Source of the DNA: an uncultured Rothia sp. | GTDB taxonomy: Bacteria; Actinomycetota; Actinomycetes; Actinomycetales; Micrococcaceae | NCBI GenBank assembly: GCA_946221065.1 | Contig: CAMIIO010000011.1 | Location: 1 to 64,000, forward strand | Reading direction: 5' to 3' | DNA: 64,000 nucleotides | Part shown: in pieces, positions 39,452 to 47,145 of the stretch | Layout of the letters: each line of letters begins with the position of its first letter | Position numbering within the stretch: position 1 is the first letter of the stretch | Notes under the pieces: model-generated | What the model saw: the letters and a program-made list of their open reading frames with translations, nothing else | What the model was told of the DNA's origin: nothing | Database searches by the model: none | Translations under genes and position numbers: made by a program

Positions 39452-40413
39452 GGGTTTCCTTGCTCGTTGTTGCGCCCTGGCGCGGTCTCGGGGAGGTGGG
39501 GTGCGGGGTTGCAGCACGCTTCGGTGTTCTCCCTGCTCTCAGTCCCGTCCGCGGGCCTGCTGTTGTCCTCTGCCTTGCTTTTGCTGCGGCGCCGCAGGGA
39601 CAGGGCCACGGCGGCGAGGACAGCGGCCACCGCGGTGAAGGTGATGATCGGCCAGTTGCCCAAGATGAACCCGGACAGCGCTGCGCTGGCTGCGGTGACT
39701 GCCCCGCTCATGATCCCCCCGGCCTGCCCGCCGGACAGTGCGGGCACCCAGTAGAGCAGCAGGTAGATGCCCGCAAGGACAAGCGCGGCTCCGCCGAGAC
39801 GGTTAACAAAGGGCAGCAGCTTTCGGACGTGGCGTGCCATGGCGTTCCGCGCTACCGCTGCACCGAGGGACAGAAGAACCAGCACCACCGAGGAGCCCAG
39901 GGCGTAGGCGGCGAAGACCGCCAGCAGCCCGGCCAGGCTTCCGGTGGACACGGCCTGGGCGACGACAGCCAGCAGCAGGGCCAGGCTGCAGGAGAGTGCG
40001 GCCACCGCATACGCGACCCCGTAGCCAAAGACCGCCCTTAACCCCGAACCGGTTCCGTCCCTCTTCAGAATCCGGGGCAGGTTCAACCTCGTCCCGGGCA
40101 GTTGCCATCCGAACACCATGCCAAGGCCGGCGGCCACAATGACTGCTCCGATCAGCGCCGCGGCCCAGGGCAGCGCTGACGCCACCGACCGCAGACCCAC
40201 AGCGGCGAGCAAGCCGGCCGTAACAAAGACAGCAGCGAAACCGGCGCTGAGGGCAACCCCGGCCCGAAGACCTGCAAGCAGCGGCCGCTTCCGTCCCGTG
40301 CCGGGTCCGGAACCGATGAAGTACGCCAGATAGGTCGGCAGCATCGCGAACCCGCACGGATTGACTGTGGCAAGCATCCCGGTCAGAAAGGCAAGACCTA
40401 AAACGCCTGTCAT
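39448..40413 (-). CDS. CcdA/DsbD-like membrane electron-transfer protein
   Basis: A 321-aa protein with about eight membrane helices; family cysteines occur in ATVNPCGFAMLPTYLAY and AALSCSLALLLAVV. CcdA proteins carry electrons from cytosolic thioredoxin to extracytoplasmic thiols. A C-terminal hydrophilic tail carries TEACCNPAP, a vicinal cysteine pair suited to mercury binding. It overlaps the MerT-like gene upstream (ATGA) and the TlpA-like gene downstream, so all three are translationally coupled in the mer operon. Confidence 0.88.
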   Translation of the reverse strand: MTGVLGLAFLTGMLATVNPCGFAMLPTYLAYFIGSGPGTGRKRPLLAGLRAGVALSAGFAAVFVTAGLLAAVGLRSVASALPWAAALIGAVIVAAGLGMVFGWQLPGTRLNLPRILKRDGTGSGLRAVFGYGVAYAVAALSCSLALLLAVVAQAVSTGSLAGLLAVFAAYALGSSVVLVLLSLGAAVARNAMARHVRKLLPFVNRLGGAALVLAGIYLLLYWVPALSGGQAGGIMSGAVTAASAALSGFILGNWPIITFTAVAAVLAAVALSLRRRSKSKAEDNSRPADGTESRENTEACCNPAPHLPETAPGRNNEQGNP

Positions 40414-40670
40414 GCCTTTGACCCCGCTCCGTTAGCTGCAGGCGTACCGGGCGGGCGCATAAGCAGGACCGCCGTGGCAAGGGCTCCAGCGGCAATGATC
40501 CAAATGTTGCCGGCCATCGGCCCGGCTGCAGTCAGAAAACCGGCTGCACCTGCCAAAACGGGCACCCAACAGCACACCAGGAGAGCCGTCACAGCACCAA
40601 GGGAGGACAGCAAAGCCCCCGCCGCAAGCACCAGACCCGGACGCTCCCGGCCCTTCGCCTTTACTGACAT
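40410..40670 (-). CDS. MerT/MerC-like small mercury transporter
   Basis: From ATG 40670 (AAAGGGATGATC) an 86-aa protein: basic start MSVKAKGRERPG, then two to three membrane segments with LLVCCWVPVLAGAAGF. The CC in the first helix, near a proline, is the mercury-binding feature of MerT-type importers, which deliver Hg(II) to MerA. A longer ORF to 41210 runs through merR and its operators on the other strand and is a shadow. First gene of the leftward mer operon under the operator at 40764-40787. Confidence 0.75.
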   Translation of the reverse strand: MSVKAKGRERPGLVLAAGALLSSLGAVTALLVCCWVPVLAGAAGFLTAAGPMAGNIWIIAAGALATAVLLMRPPGTPAANGAGSKA

Positions 40671-40763
40671 GATCATCCCTTTCTCTGTCCGGTTTTCTTG
40701 CCCGCCCTCGCGGGGATACCTGGCAAGAAGCGGGACGCTGGTATTCGGTCTCAAACCATCATT

Positions 40764-40787
40764 GACCTTCCACCATGGGGGAAGGTC
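40764..40787 (-). promoter_or_regulatory. MerR operator for the leftward mer operon
   Basis: GACCTTCC and GGAAGGTC arms around ACCATGGG. On the minus strand TTGACC is the -35 element and the 19-20-bp spacer contains the dyad, the hallmark of MerR-controlled promoters. Confidence 0.8.
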
Positions 40788-40829
40788 AAGCCGACAACGG
40801 GCCCTAATTGTTTGCGATGCCGATGCAAA

Positions 40830-40852
40830 ACCTTCCAGTACAATGGAAGGGT
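40830..40852. promoter_or_regulatory. Second MerR-type dyad before merR
   Basis: ACCTTCCA and TGGAAGGGT around GTACAA lie 35 bp upstream of merR, probably for autoregulation of merR. The same ACCTTCC core as the other two operators. Confidence 0.7.
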
Positions 40853-40886
40853 TAGCTGCGTTTTCGGAACGAGAAGAGGACCCGAA

Positions 40887-41276
40887 ATGCGAATCGGTGA
40901 AGCCGCTGCCGCTGTCGGCATGACAGCCAAGACGATCAGGTTCTATGAGGACCGGGGCCTGCTCCCGCCGGCTGAACGTTCGGCCAACGGCTATCGTGAC
41001 TACGGACACGAGACCCTCAGTCGCCTTGAATTCATCCAACGCAGCCAGATGGCGGGGCTGACCTTGCAGCAGATCCAAGGCATTATGCGGATCCGCGATA
41101 ACGGCCTGACGCCTTGCACCCACGTACGGGACGTCCTGGGAAAACAACTTACAGACCTGGACCGGAAAATCGCAGAGCTCACCGCACTGCGGGCAACCGT
41201 GGCCGAACAATACTCAATCGCCGAGGCAGCCGACCCGGAGTGCTGTGACGCGGAACAAATCTGCAGCTACATCTGA
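40887..41276 (+). CDS. merR: MerR mercury-responsive regulator
   Basis: From ATG 40887 (GAGGACCCGAA) a 129-aa MerR. It has winged helix RIGEAAAAVGMTAKTIRFYE and RGLLPPAERSANGYRDYGHE, dimerisation helix from about residue 80, Cys in LTPCTHVRDVL and a C-terminal metal loop PECCDAEQICSYI. Cysteines at these places bind Hg(II) or a related ion. It is divergent from the mer operon, with two dyads between. The longer frame from 40698 would run through the operators and is rejected. Confidence 0.9.
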   Translation: MRIGEAAAAVGMTAKTIRFYEDRGLLPPAERSANGYRDYGHETLSRLEFIQRSQMAGLTLQQIQGIMRIRDNGLTPCTHVRDVLGKQLTDLDRKIAELTALRATVAEQYSIAEAADPECCDAEQICSYI

Positions 41277-41324
41277 GCCAACCTCACGCACTGGAGCCCA
41301 ATCCCGGAAAGAACGAAGACGGCA

Positions 41325-41483
41325 TGAAAATAGAACTTCTGGGTTCTGACACTGTCCGCCAATGCTCCTGCTGCGGGCGCACAATGCATCGGAAGAAGCT
41401 CCACCCCCTGGGTACAGAACCTGCCTACATTTGCCGGCGGTGCGCGCTATGGGTCGCCCTCAGACCTGGGAAGCGATCCTGAG
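41325..41483 (+). CDS. Small zinc-ribbon-like protein (52 aa)
   Basis: A short gene 48 bp after merR: MKIELLGSDTVRQCSCCGRT, then a basic stretch and YICRRCALWVAL. The cysteines form CSCC..(about 20)..CRRC, a zinc-ribbon or soft-metal-binding arrangement. Its position right behind merR suggests a mercury-binding accessory, but I know no named family. The ATG is preceded by GAAAGAACGAAGACGGC, a weak ribosome site. Confidence 0.45.
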
Positions 41484-41593
41484 TCGACGACTCCATGACC
41501 ACACGCTGGCCAAGTGCGGTTCGAACATTCCGTGCAGACGACTTCGGAAGCTCACATTGGTAGTGCCGGTCGATGTACCGGAAGTGCATACAA

Positions 41594-41741
41594 CGTCTCA
41601 CAACCCATGGGTTGCAAGACGTCTCATCGCGCCCCAATTCCCCGGGAGAAAATCCACGGAAACTCAAGGGTCCAGAATTCTCGCAACTATGTGTCGCAAC
41701 TAATGATGTAGAACCATATCTGCACCATTAGCTGCGAGACA
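41594..41741. repeat. Candidate res site of the adjacent resolvase
   Basis: The dyad CGTCTCACAACC/GGTTGCAAGACG (41594-41621) and dyad TGTCGCAACTAATG/CATTAGCTGCGAGACA (41692-41741) share a GTCTCGCA/TGCGAGAC-like half-site, with another TCTCGCAAC at 41680-41688. They lie immediately upstream of the resolvase, as in Tn3-type res regions with three subsites. Confidence 0.6.
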
Positions 41742-41755
41742 CTTTTGAAGGACCA

Positions 41756-42343
41756 ATGACCAAACTGATCGGCTACGCCCGCGTCTCCACCAAAGTCCAA
41801 GACGCCGACCGGCAAATCCAAGACCTCCTCGCTGCCGGCGTCCGGCGCGATGACCTCTACACCGACCACGGCCAATCCGGAGTCCTCGCCAAACGCCCCG
41901 GCTTGGATGAAGCACTGACCGCACTGCATCCGGGTGACACGCTCGTGATCACCACTTTGGACAGGCTCGGGCGCTCCACCCAGAAAATGCTCGAACTCGC
42001 CGAGGAACTACGCGAACGAAATATCGGATTGCGTGTGCTCAACCTGGGTGGTGGTGACGTGGATACTAAAACACCCATGGGCGCCATGGTCTTCACAGTC
42101 ATGGCAGCCCTGGCTCAAATGGAACTAGAGATTAAACGCGAACGCATCACCGACTCCGTCACCAAACGCCGCACCACCGGCGGCGACCTCGGTGGCCGGC
42201 GACCCACCTTCACCGACTCTCAAATCCGCACCGCATTCAAACTCATCCAAGCCGGCGAACCTGCAACCCAAGTTGCCAAGGATATGGGGATGTCCCGTGC
42301 GACGCTCTACCGAAGAATCAAAGACGCGGATTCTTCTTTATAG
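41756..42343 (+). CDS. Serine site-specific recombinase (TnpR/invertase type)
   Basis: A 195-aa resolvase: LIGYARVSTKVQDADRQIQD with the nucleophile serine, LYTDHGQSGVLAKRPGLDEA, TTLDRLGRSTQKMLELAEEL, MAALAQMELEIKRERITDSV. A C-terminal Hin-like HTH follows (GEPATQVAKDMGMSRATLYR). It is a different subgroup from the 5.1-kb and 9.2-kb proteins. It stands between the mercury and cadmium modules with its putative res sites upstream. No transposase is adjacent, so it is probably a remnant of the transposon that brought in one of the metal islands. Confidence 0.92.
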   Translation: MTKLIGYARVSTKVQDADRQIQDLLAAGVRRDDLYTDHGQSGVLAKRPGLDEALTALHPGDTLVITTLDRLGRSTQKMLELAEELRERNIGLRVLNLGGGDVDTKTPMGAMVFTVMAALAQMELEIKRERITDSVTKRRTTGGDLGGRRPTFTDSQIRTAFKLIQAGEPATQVAKDMGMSRATLYRRIKDADSSL

Positions 42344-42857
42344 TCCTATCTCATTTGGATATGTTCGACATTGAAGTGCTCTGATCGCTCTCAGTCTTGT
42401 GGAGCCTGAGATTATGGCTGCCTCTATCCTTTGCGGGCCTGCAATTCCCGTCTCTTCTGATGTTTCTCAAGACCATGCGACGCCGTATCGGTAATACTTG
42501 AGATACCGCGCTCAATGCACTCGTCCTACATTGGCAGACACCGCTCCGAAATAGTCTGCTCTCGCACGATATGTCCGGGAACATGATGCTGATTTCCGTC
42601 GAGCTTCGATTGTCATCAAAGATTCGGCAGGGCAACTGTTAGCAATTCAACTTTCCGGACAGAGCGATGACCGGCTAGAACTTCGGCTCGCTGAATCAAC
42701 GTCCAAAGAGAGCATGAAACAAGTATTCCGCGAAGTCGGAGGAACTTACTAACATTCCCGGAGGAGTCATCCCGCAACGAACGGTCCAAAAAGGTCCACC
42801 ATAGGGTTTTGGGCTATAAGCTAACGAAACAGAGTTATGAGAAACCAGCACCAGTAA
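42344..42857. other. Degenerate region with a C-terminal coding fragment
   Basis: The plus strand is open to a stop at 42750-42752: REHDADFRRASIVIKDSAGQ, then LLAIQLSGQSDDRLELRLAE and KQVFREVGGTY. It resembles the end of a real protein but has no start and is not recognised. The rest shows only broken frames. Confidence 0.3.
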
Positions 42858-42896
42858 AATCGCGCCATTCGAGCATCCAGCTCGAATGGCGCGATT
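42858..42896. terminator. Terminator hairpin
   Basis: AATCGCGCCATTCGAG and CTCGAATGGCGCGATT are perfect 16-bp arms around CATCCAG, followed by ATTCATCC. It insulates the cmtR promoter. Confidence 0.8.
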
Positions 42897-42938
42897 ATTC
42901 ATCCCCAAAACCATCAATTTTGGGCGTTGCCACTAGTA

Positions 42939-42963
42939 CATCAAGTGCTGTATAGTACATCGC
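42939..42963 (+). promoter_or_regulatory. Promoter/operator of the cmtR-cadA operon
   Basis: TAGTACAT occurs twice (42939-42946 and 42954-42961), the second overlapping a TATAGT -10-like hexamer about nine bases from the ATG. No Shine-Dalgarno is present, so a leaderless transcript is likely. The repeat is a candidate CmtR operator. Confidence 0.5.
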
Positions 42964-43332
42964 ATGATGAACATTGAGTCGCGGATCGATGCGATGAACC
43001 GGCTTGGCCGCGCCATGGCCGACCCCACCCGGTCACGCATCCTCCTGTCCTTGCTGCACGAACCCGGATACCCAGCGGAACTTGCCCAGGCCCTGGGACT
43101 GAGCCGCGCCAACGTCTCCAACCATCTGACCTGCCTGCGCGGGTGCGGAATTGTCGTGGCGAAAATGGAAGGCCGCAAAACCCGGTACGAAATCACCGAT
43201 CCTCACCTCACCACCGCCCTGAGCGCCCTGGTTGAGGTGACGTTGGCCGTCGATGATCAAGTACCTTGCCTGGACTCTTCCTGCCCTGACTGCGCCACCA
43301 GCGCCGATCGAGAACACGAGGAGCAAGCATGA
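42964..43332 (+). CDS. cmtR: CmtR-like Cd/Pb-sensing ArsR-family repressor
   Basis: A 122-aa winged-helix repressor: RLGRAMADPTRSRILLSLLH, then LSRANVSNHLTCLRGCGIVV, RKTRYEITDPHLTTALSALV and VPCLDSSCPDC. Cysteines fall at positions 57 and 61 (LTCLRGC) and 102, exactly the Cd(II)/Pb(II) ligands of Mycobacterium CmtR. Additional C-terminal cysteines are present. It overlaps the start of the P-type ATPase gene by four bases (ATGA), so metal release of the repressor would induce the pump. Confidence 0.92.
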   Translation: MMNIESRIDAMNRLGRAMADPTRSRILLSLLHEPGYPAELAQALGLSRANVSNHLTCLRGCGIVVAKMEGRKTRYEITDPHLTTALSALVEVTLAVDDQVPCLDSSCPDCATSADREHEEQA

Positions 43333-45269
43333 GTTCCGCCTGCGGTTGCGACTCACCGGAACCCACCGAAGAATTCGAAGAGGAGCTGCCCTGGTGGCGG
43401 GATTGGCATGTGCTCGTCCCCATAGCCTCAGGCGTTTTCTTCCTCGCTGGGCTCGTCCTTGAATGGAGCACCCACGGCGAAAGCACCGCCATCGTGGCCT
43501 TGGTGCTGTTTTGGATCGGCCTGCTACTAGGCGCTTTTACCTTTGTTCCCGGCGCCCTGCGAAACCTGTTCACGAAACGGAAACTCGGCATTGGGCTGCT
43601 GATGACCATCAGCGCCACCGGTGCGGTCATCCTCGGCTATGTCGAGGAAGCCGCAGCCCTGGCGTTCCTGTATTCCATTGCCGAAGCCCTGGAAGACAAA
43701 GCCATGGACAGGGCACGCTCGGGCCTGCGCTCTTTGTTGAAGCTCGTCCCTGAAACGGCCACCGTCATCCGTGACGGTGCACCGGTCGTGGTCAGTGCAG
43801 CAGAGATCAAGATTGGCGATTCACTGCGCGTGAAGCCTGGTGAACGCTTAGCAACCGATGGCGTGGTCAGCCAAGGATCAAGCAGCTTAGACACCTCCGC
43901 TATCACGGGGGAATCAATTCCCATGGAAGTAACCGTGGGTGACCAGGTTGCTGCTGGTTCCATCAATTCATCCGGCGCGCTAGTAGTCACTGCAACGGCG
44001 AACGGCACGGACAACTCCCTGACCACGTTGGTGAGCCTAGTCGAGCAAGCCCAGTCGGAACGTGGCGAACGGGCACGGCTCGCTGACCGCATTGCCCGCC
44101 CGCTGGTTCCCGGTGTCATCGTCCTGGCCGTACTGGTCGCTGTGCTTGGAGCAATCTTCGGCGATCCCGAAACATGGATCACACGCGCACTGATCGTGCT
44201 GGTCGCAGCCTCGCCTTGCGCGATGGCCATCGCCGTTCCTGTCACCGTTGTTTCCGCCATCGGAGCTGCCAGCAAATTCGGTGTCATCATCAAAAGCGGA
44301 GCAGCCTTCGAACGACTTGGTTCCCTGCGCCGCATCGCGGTAGATAAAACTGGAACACTCACACGCAATCAGCCAGTGGTCACGCAAGTCCAGACCGTTG
44401 ATGATGCGACTCACGAAGAGGTGCTCGCCGTTGCCGCCGCCCTGGAACAGCACAGCACCCACCCTCTAGCTACGGCCATCACCTCAGCAGTACCCGCGAT
44501 CCCGGAGGCAACGGCGGTTAACGAAGAGCCAGGACACGGCATTACCGGCGTCCTGGATGGTGTTCAGGTCGGGGTCGGTAGTCCTCGATGGATTGCCCCA
44601 GGATCGCTTACTTCCGCTGTTGAATCCATGGAAGCCTCCGGGCAAACCTGCGTCATGGTCACTCGTGCAGAGCAGGTCATTGGCGTGATCGGCGTGCGCG
44701 ATGAACTACGCCCTGAAGCGGCCGAGGCAATTCGAGACCTGCATAACCAGGGAATCGACGTGGTGATGCTCACCGGCGATAACTCCCGTACTGCCCACGC
44801 GCTGGCTTCAATCGCCGGCATTGACACCGTTCATGCCGAACTGCGACCTGAAGACAAGGCCCGTGAAATCGCTTCGTCAGTGCAGCAGGTTCCTACAGGG
44901 ATGATCGGTGACGGGATCAACGATGCCCCTGCCTTGGCTAGCGCTACCGTGGGGATTGCGATGGGCGCTACCGGTGCCGATGCCGCCATAGAATCAGCCG
45001 ACGTAGCCTTCACCGGCCATGATTTGAGACTGATTCCGCAAGCCTTGTCCCATGCCCAACGGGGCCGGGCGATAATGAATCAGAACATCGTCCTGTCAAT
45101 GGCGATCATCGTTGTCCTGTTGCCCTTGGCTATTACCGGAGTGCTGGGATTGGCCGCGGTAGTGCTGGTTCACGAGGTCGCAGAAGTCATCGTGATTGCC
45201 AACGGACTTCGTGTTGCCCGCGTCCACCGCAAGCAGCTCACACAGCAGCCTGGCAACGTCCTACATTAG
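43329..45269 (+). CDS. cadA: P1B-type heavy-metal-transporting ATPase (CadA/CtpG-like)
   Basis: A 646-aa ATPase. It has a short Cys-containing N-terminus (SSACGCDSPEP) without a full metal-binding domain, membrane helices, the actuator loop SAITGESIPMEV, the ion-binding SPC motif (VAASPCAMAIAVP), phosphorylation site VDKTGTLTRN, HP motif HSTHPLATAI, and GDGINDAPALASA. It ends in helices with VLVHEVAEVIVIANGLR. SPC and HEVAE fit Zn/Cd/Pb exporters. It is coupled to cmtR. Expected role: efflux of Cd(II), Pb(II) or Zn(II). Confidence 0.93.
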   Translation: MSSACGCDSPEPTEEFEEELPWWRDWHVLVPIASGVFFLAGLVLEWSTHGESTAIVALVLFWIGLLLGAFTFVPGALRNLFTKRKLGIGLLMTISATGAVILGYVEEAAALAFLYSIAEALEDKAMDRARSGLRSLLKLVPETATVIRDGAPVVVSAAEIKIGDSLRVKPGERLATDGVVSQGSSSLDTSAITGESIPMEVTVGDQVAAGSINSSGALVVTATANGTDNSLTTLVSLVEQAQSERGERARLADRIARPLVPGVIVLAVLVAVLGAIFGDPETWITRALIVLVAASPCAMAIAVPVTVVSAIGAASKFGVIIKSGAAFERLGSLRRIAVDKTGTLTRNQPVVTQVQTVDDATHEEVLAVAAALEQHSTHPLATAITSAVPAIPEATAVNEEPGHGITGVLDGVQVGVGSPRWIAPGSLTSAVESMEASGQTCVMVTRAEQVIGVIGVRDELRPEAAEAIRDLHNQGIDVVMLTGDNSRTAHALASIAGIDTVHAELRPEDKAREIASSVQQVPTGMIGDGINDAPALASATVGIAMGATGADAAIESADVAFTGHDLRLIPQALSHAQRGRAIMNQNIVLSMAIIVVLLPLAITGVLGLAAVVLVHEVAEVIVIANGLRVARVHRKQLTQQPGNVLH

Positions 45270-45639
45270 CGCTGGTTTCGTTGCTGTTGAAGGTAGCGGG
45301 CACTATTTCCACCAGGAAATTAGCACCCCGCCTTCAACCATTTAGAACCAAAGTGAATCGTGCTGTGCGATGCGCCATTTTTAACGGTGATAAACCGCCA
45401 ATTGAAACTAACAGTCATACGCCGGGGATTCCCGGTTTTTGGTTGCTTGGTCAAGAACGGTCGTTTTTGTAGCAGTTGCATAGATGCATCAAAATGGGTC
45501 CCTGGCGGTCAAAAAACTGCCTCAAAACGCTGTGTCAGAACTGAACGTATCAAAACAACGCCTGTTGGCCGTTTAAGACGCAACGAACCGTAAAAATCCG
45601 CCTAAAGTGTCATACCCCCCCCGTGGTGCGAAGAGCGAT
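45270..45639. other. Intergenic region after cadA
   Basis: No supported gene. GGTCAAGAACGGTCGTTTTT near 45450 resembles sequences near 22824 and 31668 and may be a vestige of an element end bordering the metal islands. Confidence 0.3.
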
Positions 45640-46011
45640 ATGGTTTCTCAATTCCCCTCACCTGCTCAGGACTACCAGCAGACACAGATCGACCTCAACA
45701 CTGAGCTAGTCAAAGACCCGGCAGCCACCTACGTGCTACGTGTATACGGTGAAGCAATGGAAGGCGCGGGCATCTTTGACGGTGACGACATCATCGTGGA
45801 CACCTCAATAAAGCCCCGGCCCGGGCAGATAGTTGTCGCGTTCTTGGATGATGAATTTATGGTCAAGCGACTGAAAGTAGACCAGCACGGTGCGGGGTGG
45901 CTGTTACCCGAGAACCCGAGGGTCTGTCCTATCCCAATACCGACTGAAAGCGAATTTCACATCTTCGGAGTCGTCACAAGATGCTTGCGCCGACTTGCAC
46001 CAGCAAGCTAG
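45640..46011 (+). CDS. umuD: UmuD-like S24 protein lacking the catalytic serine
   Basis: From ATG 45640 a 123-aa protein: MVSQFPSPAQDYQQTQIDLN, then YVLRVYGEAMEGAGIFDGDD, QIVVAFLDDEFMVKRLKVDQ and FHIFGVVTRCLRRLAPAS. It is a close relative of 19038-19400 and of UmuD/LexA C-terminal domains. The catalytic serine of the GDSM motif is alanine here (GEAM) while the lysine (VKR) is kept, so self-cleavage should be impossible. There is no umuC. It could be a dominant-negative or decaying copy. Confidence 0.75.
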   Translation: MVSQFPSPAQDYQQTQIDLNTELVKDPAATYVLRVYGEAMEGAGIFDGDDIIVDTSIKPRPGQIVVAFLDDEFMVKRLKVDQHGAGWLLPENPRVCPIPIPTESEFHIFGVVTRCLRRLAPAS

Positions 46012-46263
46012 GCGCGGGGTGGTCCGTGTGGTGGGGTTATTTCCCTCTCGGCCTTCGCTATTCAGTCTAGCCACGCGCCGCTATCGTCAAGGGTGAAATA
46101 TACGCTTCGCGCCCTTGACGTTCGCTCTGCTCAGGCTAGTGCTTCCAGCTATCAGGGCGAGGTGGAAAACCAACAAGAACCCTCAAGGGGGCGGAGTGCC
46201 GGTTTGGTGGCTACATAGAAATAGGCATCACAGTAGGAACTTGTAATGTTTTTAATGCAAAAT
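46012..46263. other. Intergenic region with hairpin
   Basis: No gene supported. GTCAAGGG (46086-46093) and CCCTTGAC (46112-46119) form a hairpin with an 18-nt loop containing CGCTTCGCG. It may be the terminator of the umuD-like gene. Confidence 0.4.
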
Positions 46264-46303
46264 GTATACCCCCTCTATACTTTTATGTATAGAGGGGGTA
46301 TAC
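46264..46303. promoter_or_regulatory. Perfect 17-bp inverted repeat operator of hicAB
   Basis: GTATACCCCCTCTATAC and its exact complement GTATAGAGGGGGTATAC flank TTTTAT. TATACT and TATAAT -10-like hexamers overlap the right arm directly before hicA, so a bound HicB would block transcription. Confidence 0.75.
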
Positions 46304-46310
46304 TATAATC

Positions 46311-46517
46311 ATGGTTAAGCCAATGAAGCACAAAGATCTCACCGACAAGCTCAAGGCGGCAGGCTTTACTCGATCCGAAGGTAAAGGTGACCACGAGAAA
46401 TGGACGTATCCCGGTATCAGTCGACCTGTGATTCTTACACAAACAAGGGAAATATCACCTGCTGTTACTAGAAATGCACTGAAAGCAATCGCAGAAAAGG
46501 AGAATAACAATGGCTAA
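46311..46517 (+). CDS. hicA: HicA-family mRNA interferase toxin
   Basis: A 68-aa protein: KHKDLTDKLKAAGFTRSEGK, then GDHEKWTYPGISRPVILTQT and ISPAVTRNALKAIAEK. The GF..., G(S/D)HEKW and C-terminal TRNALKAI elements are the classic HicA fold with its catalytic histidine. ATG 46311 lies a few bases after the -10 hexamer and has no ribosome site, so translation may be leaderless; ATG 46323 is an alternative. It overlaps hicB by eight bases. Unrelated in sequence detail to the HicA at 4668-4877. Confidence 0.88.
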   Translation: MVKPMKHKDLTDKLKAAGFTRSEGKGDHEKWTYPGISRPVILTQTREISPAVTRNALKAIAEKENNNG

Positions 46518-46878
46518 AGACATCACCGTTACTGCCAATCGGTGGGCTCATGGGTGGGAACTTATCATCGATGACGATAATGCGACTCAGGTGCGAACCC
46601 TGGCAAAGGCACAGCAACAAGTCCGCGACTACCTCGACACTCTCTACCCCGAAGATGATCATAGTGACGTAGTGGTTCATATTGCGTACGCAAAGGTTGA
46701 AGAGCAGCTTCGTCAAGCGCGTTCCGCACAGTTAGCTGCACAGAAGGCCGAGGAGGAAGCTGCCCATAAAATCCGCGCCATCGTTACTGGACTCCGTGAG
46801 GAAGGGATTTCCCTCACCGATACTGCCGCTATTCTTGAGGTGTCAAAGTCTCGCGTTCAGCAGCTCCAGACAGTCTAA
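46510..46878 (+). CDS. hicB: HicB-family antitoxin with C-terminal HTH
   Basis: A 122-aa protein: DITVTANRWAHGWELIIDDD, then ATQVRTLAKAQQQVRDYLDT, a helical alanine/glutamate-rich linker, and the HTH EEGISLTDTAAILEVSKSRV. The HicB fold neutralises HicA; the HTH represses the operon, presumably at 46264-46303. Ribosome site AAAAGGAGAATAAC lies within the end of hicA. The domain order matches the HicB at 4288-4668. Confidence 0.8.
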   Translation: MAKDITVTANRWAHGWELIIDDDNATQVRTLAKAQQQVRDYLDTLYPEDDHSDVVVHIAYAKVEEQLRQARSAQLAAQKAEEEAAHKIRAIVTGLREEGISLTDTAAILEVSKSRVQQLQTV

Positions 46879-47000
46879 AAAGAATATTAAGCTAGACGGT
46901 GCATACCCTGGTTGGATCAGCTACCCACACGGGGAAAGTACCCGCGTAAAGGTAAGCAATGAAATACCTTGCCCTGAGGGGGCGGCCGCTGGCAGAAAAC

Positions 47001-47030
47001 GCCTCACCGGCGTGAGAACACCGATGAGGC
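47001..47030. terminator. Hairpin downstream of hicAB
   Basis: GCCTCACCGG and CCGATGAGGC pair with one mismatch around a 10-nt loop about 120 bp after hicB. A weak terminator candidate. Confidence 0.35.
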
Positions 47031-47145
47031 CGGACAAACACTCACCGTGATTGAGCGTAAGACCATAATCGATCCTACCGATATGTACGTCGGTAACTAC
47101 ACTTTGTTGTGTCTCTAGGGGATGTAGTTCTCTATTCTGGTCTAT

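Noticed and set aside
37653..40041. Plus-strand frames opposite merA, the TlpA-like and CcdA-like genes
   Set aside because: High-GC shadows overlapping coding genes with clear catalytic motifs.
40671..41210. Upstream extension of the MerT-like frame to 266 codons
   Set aside because: It would run antisense through merR and across two operators; ATG 40670 has a good ribosome site.
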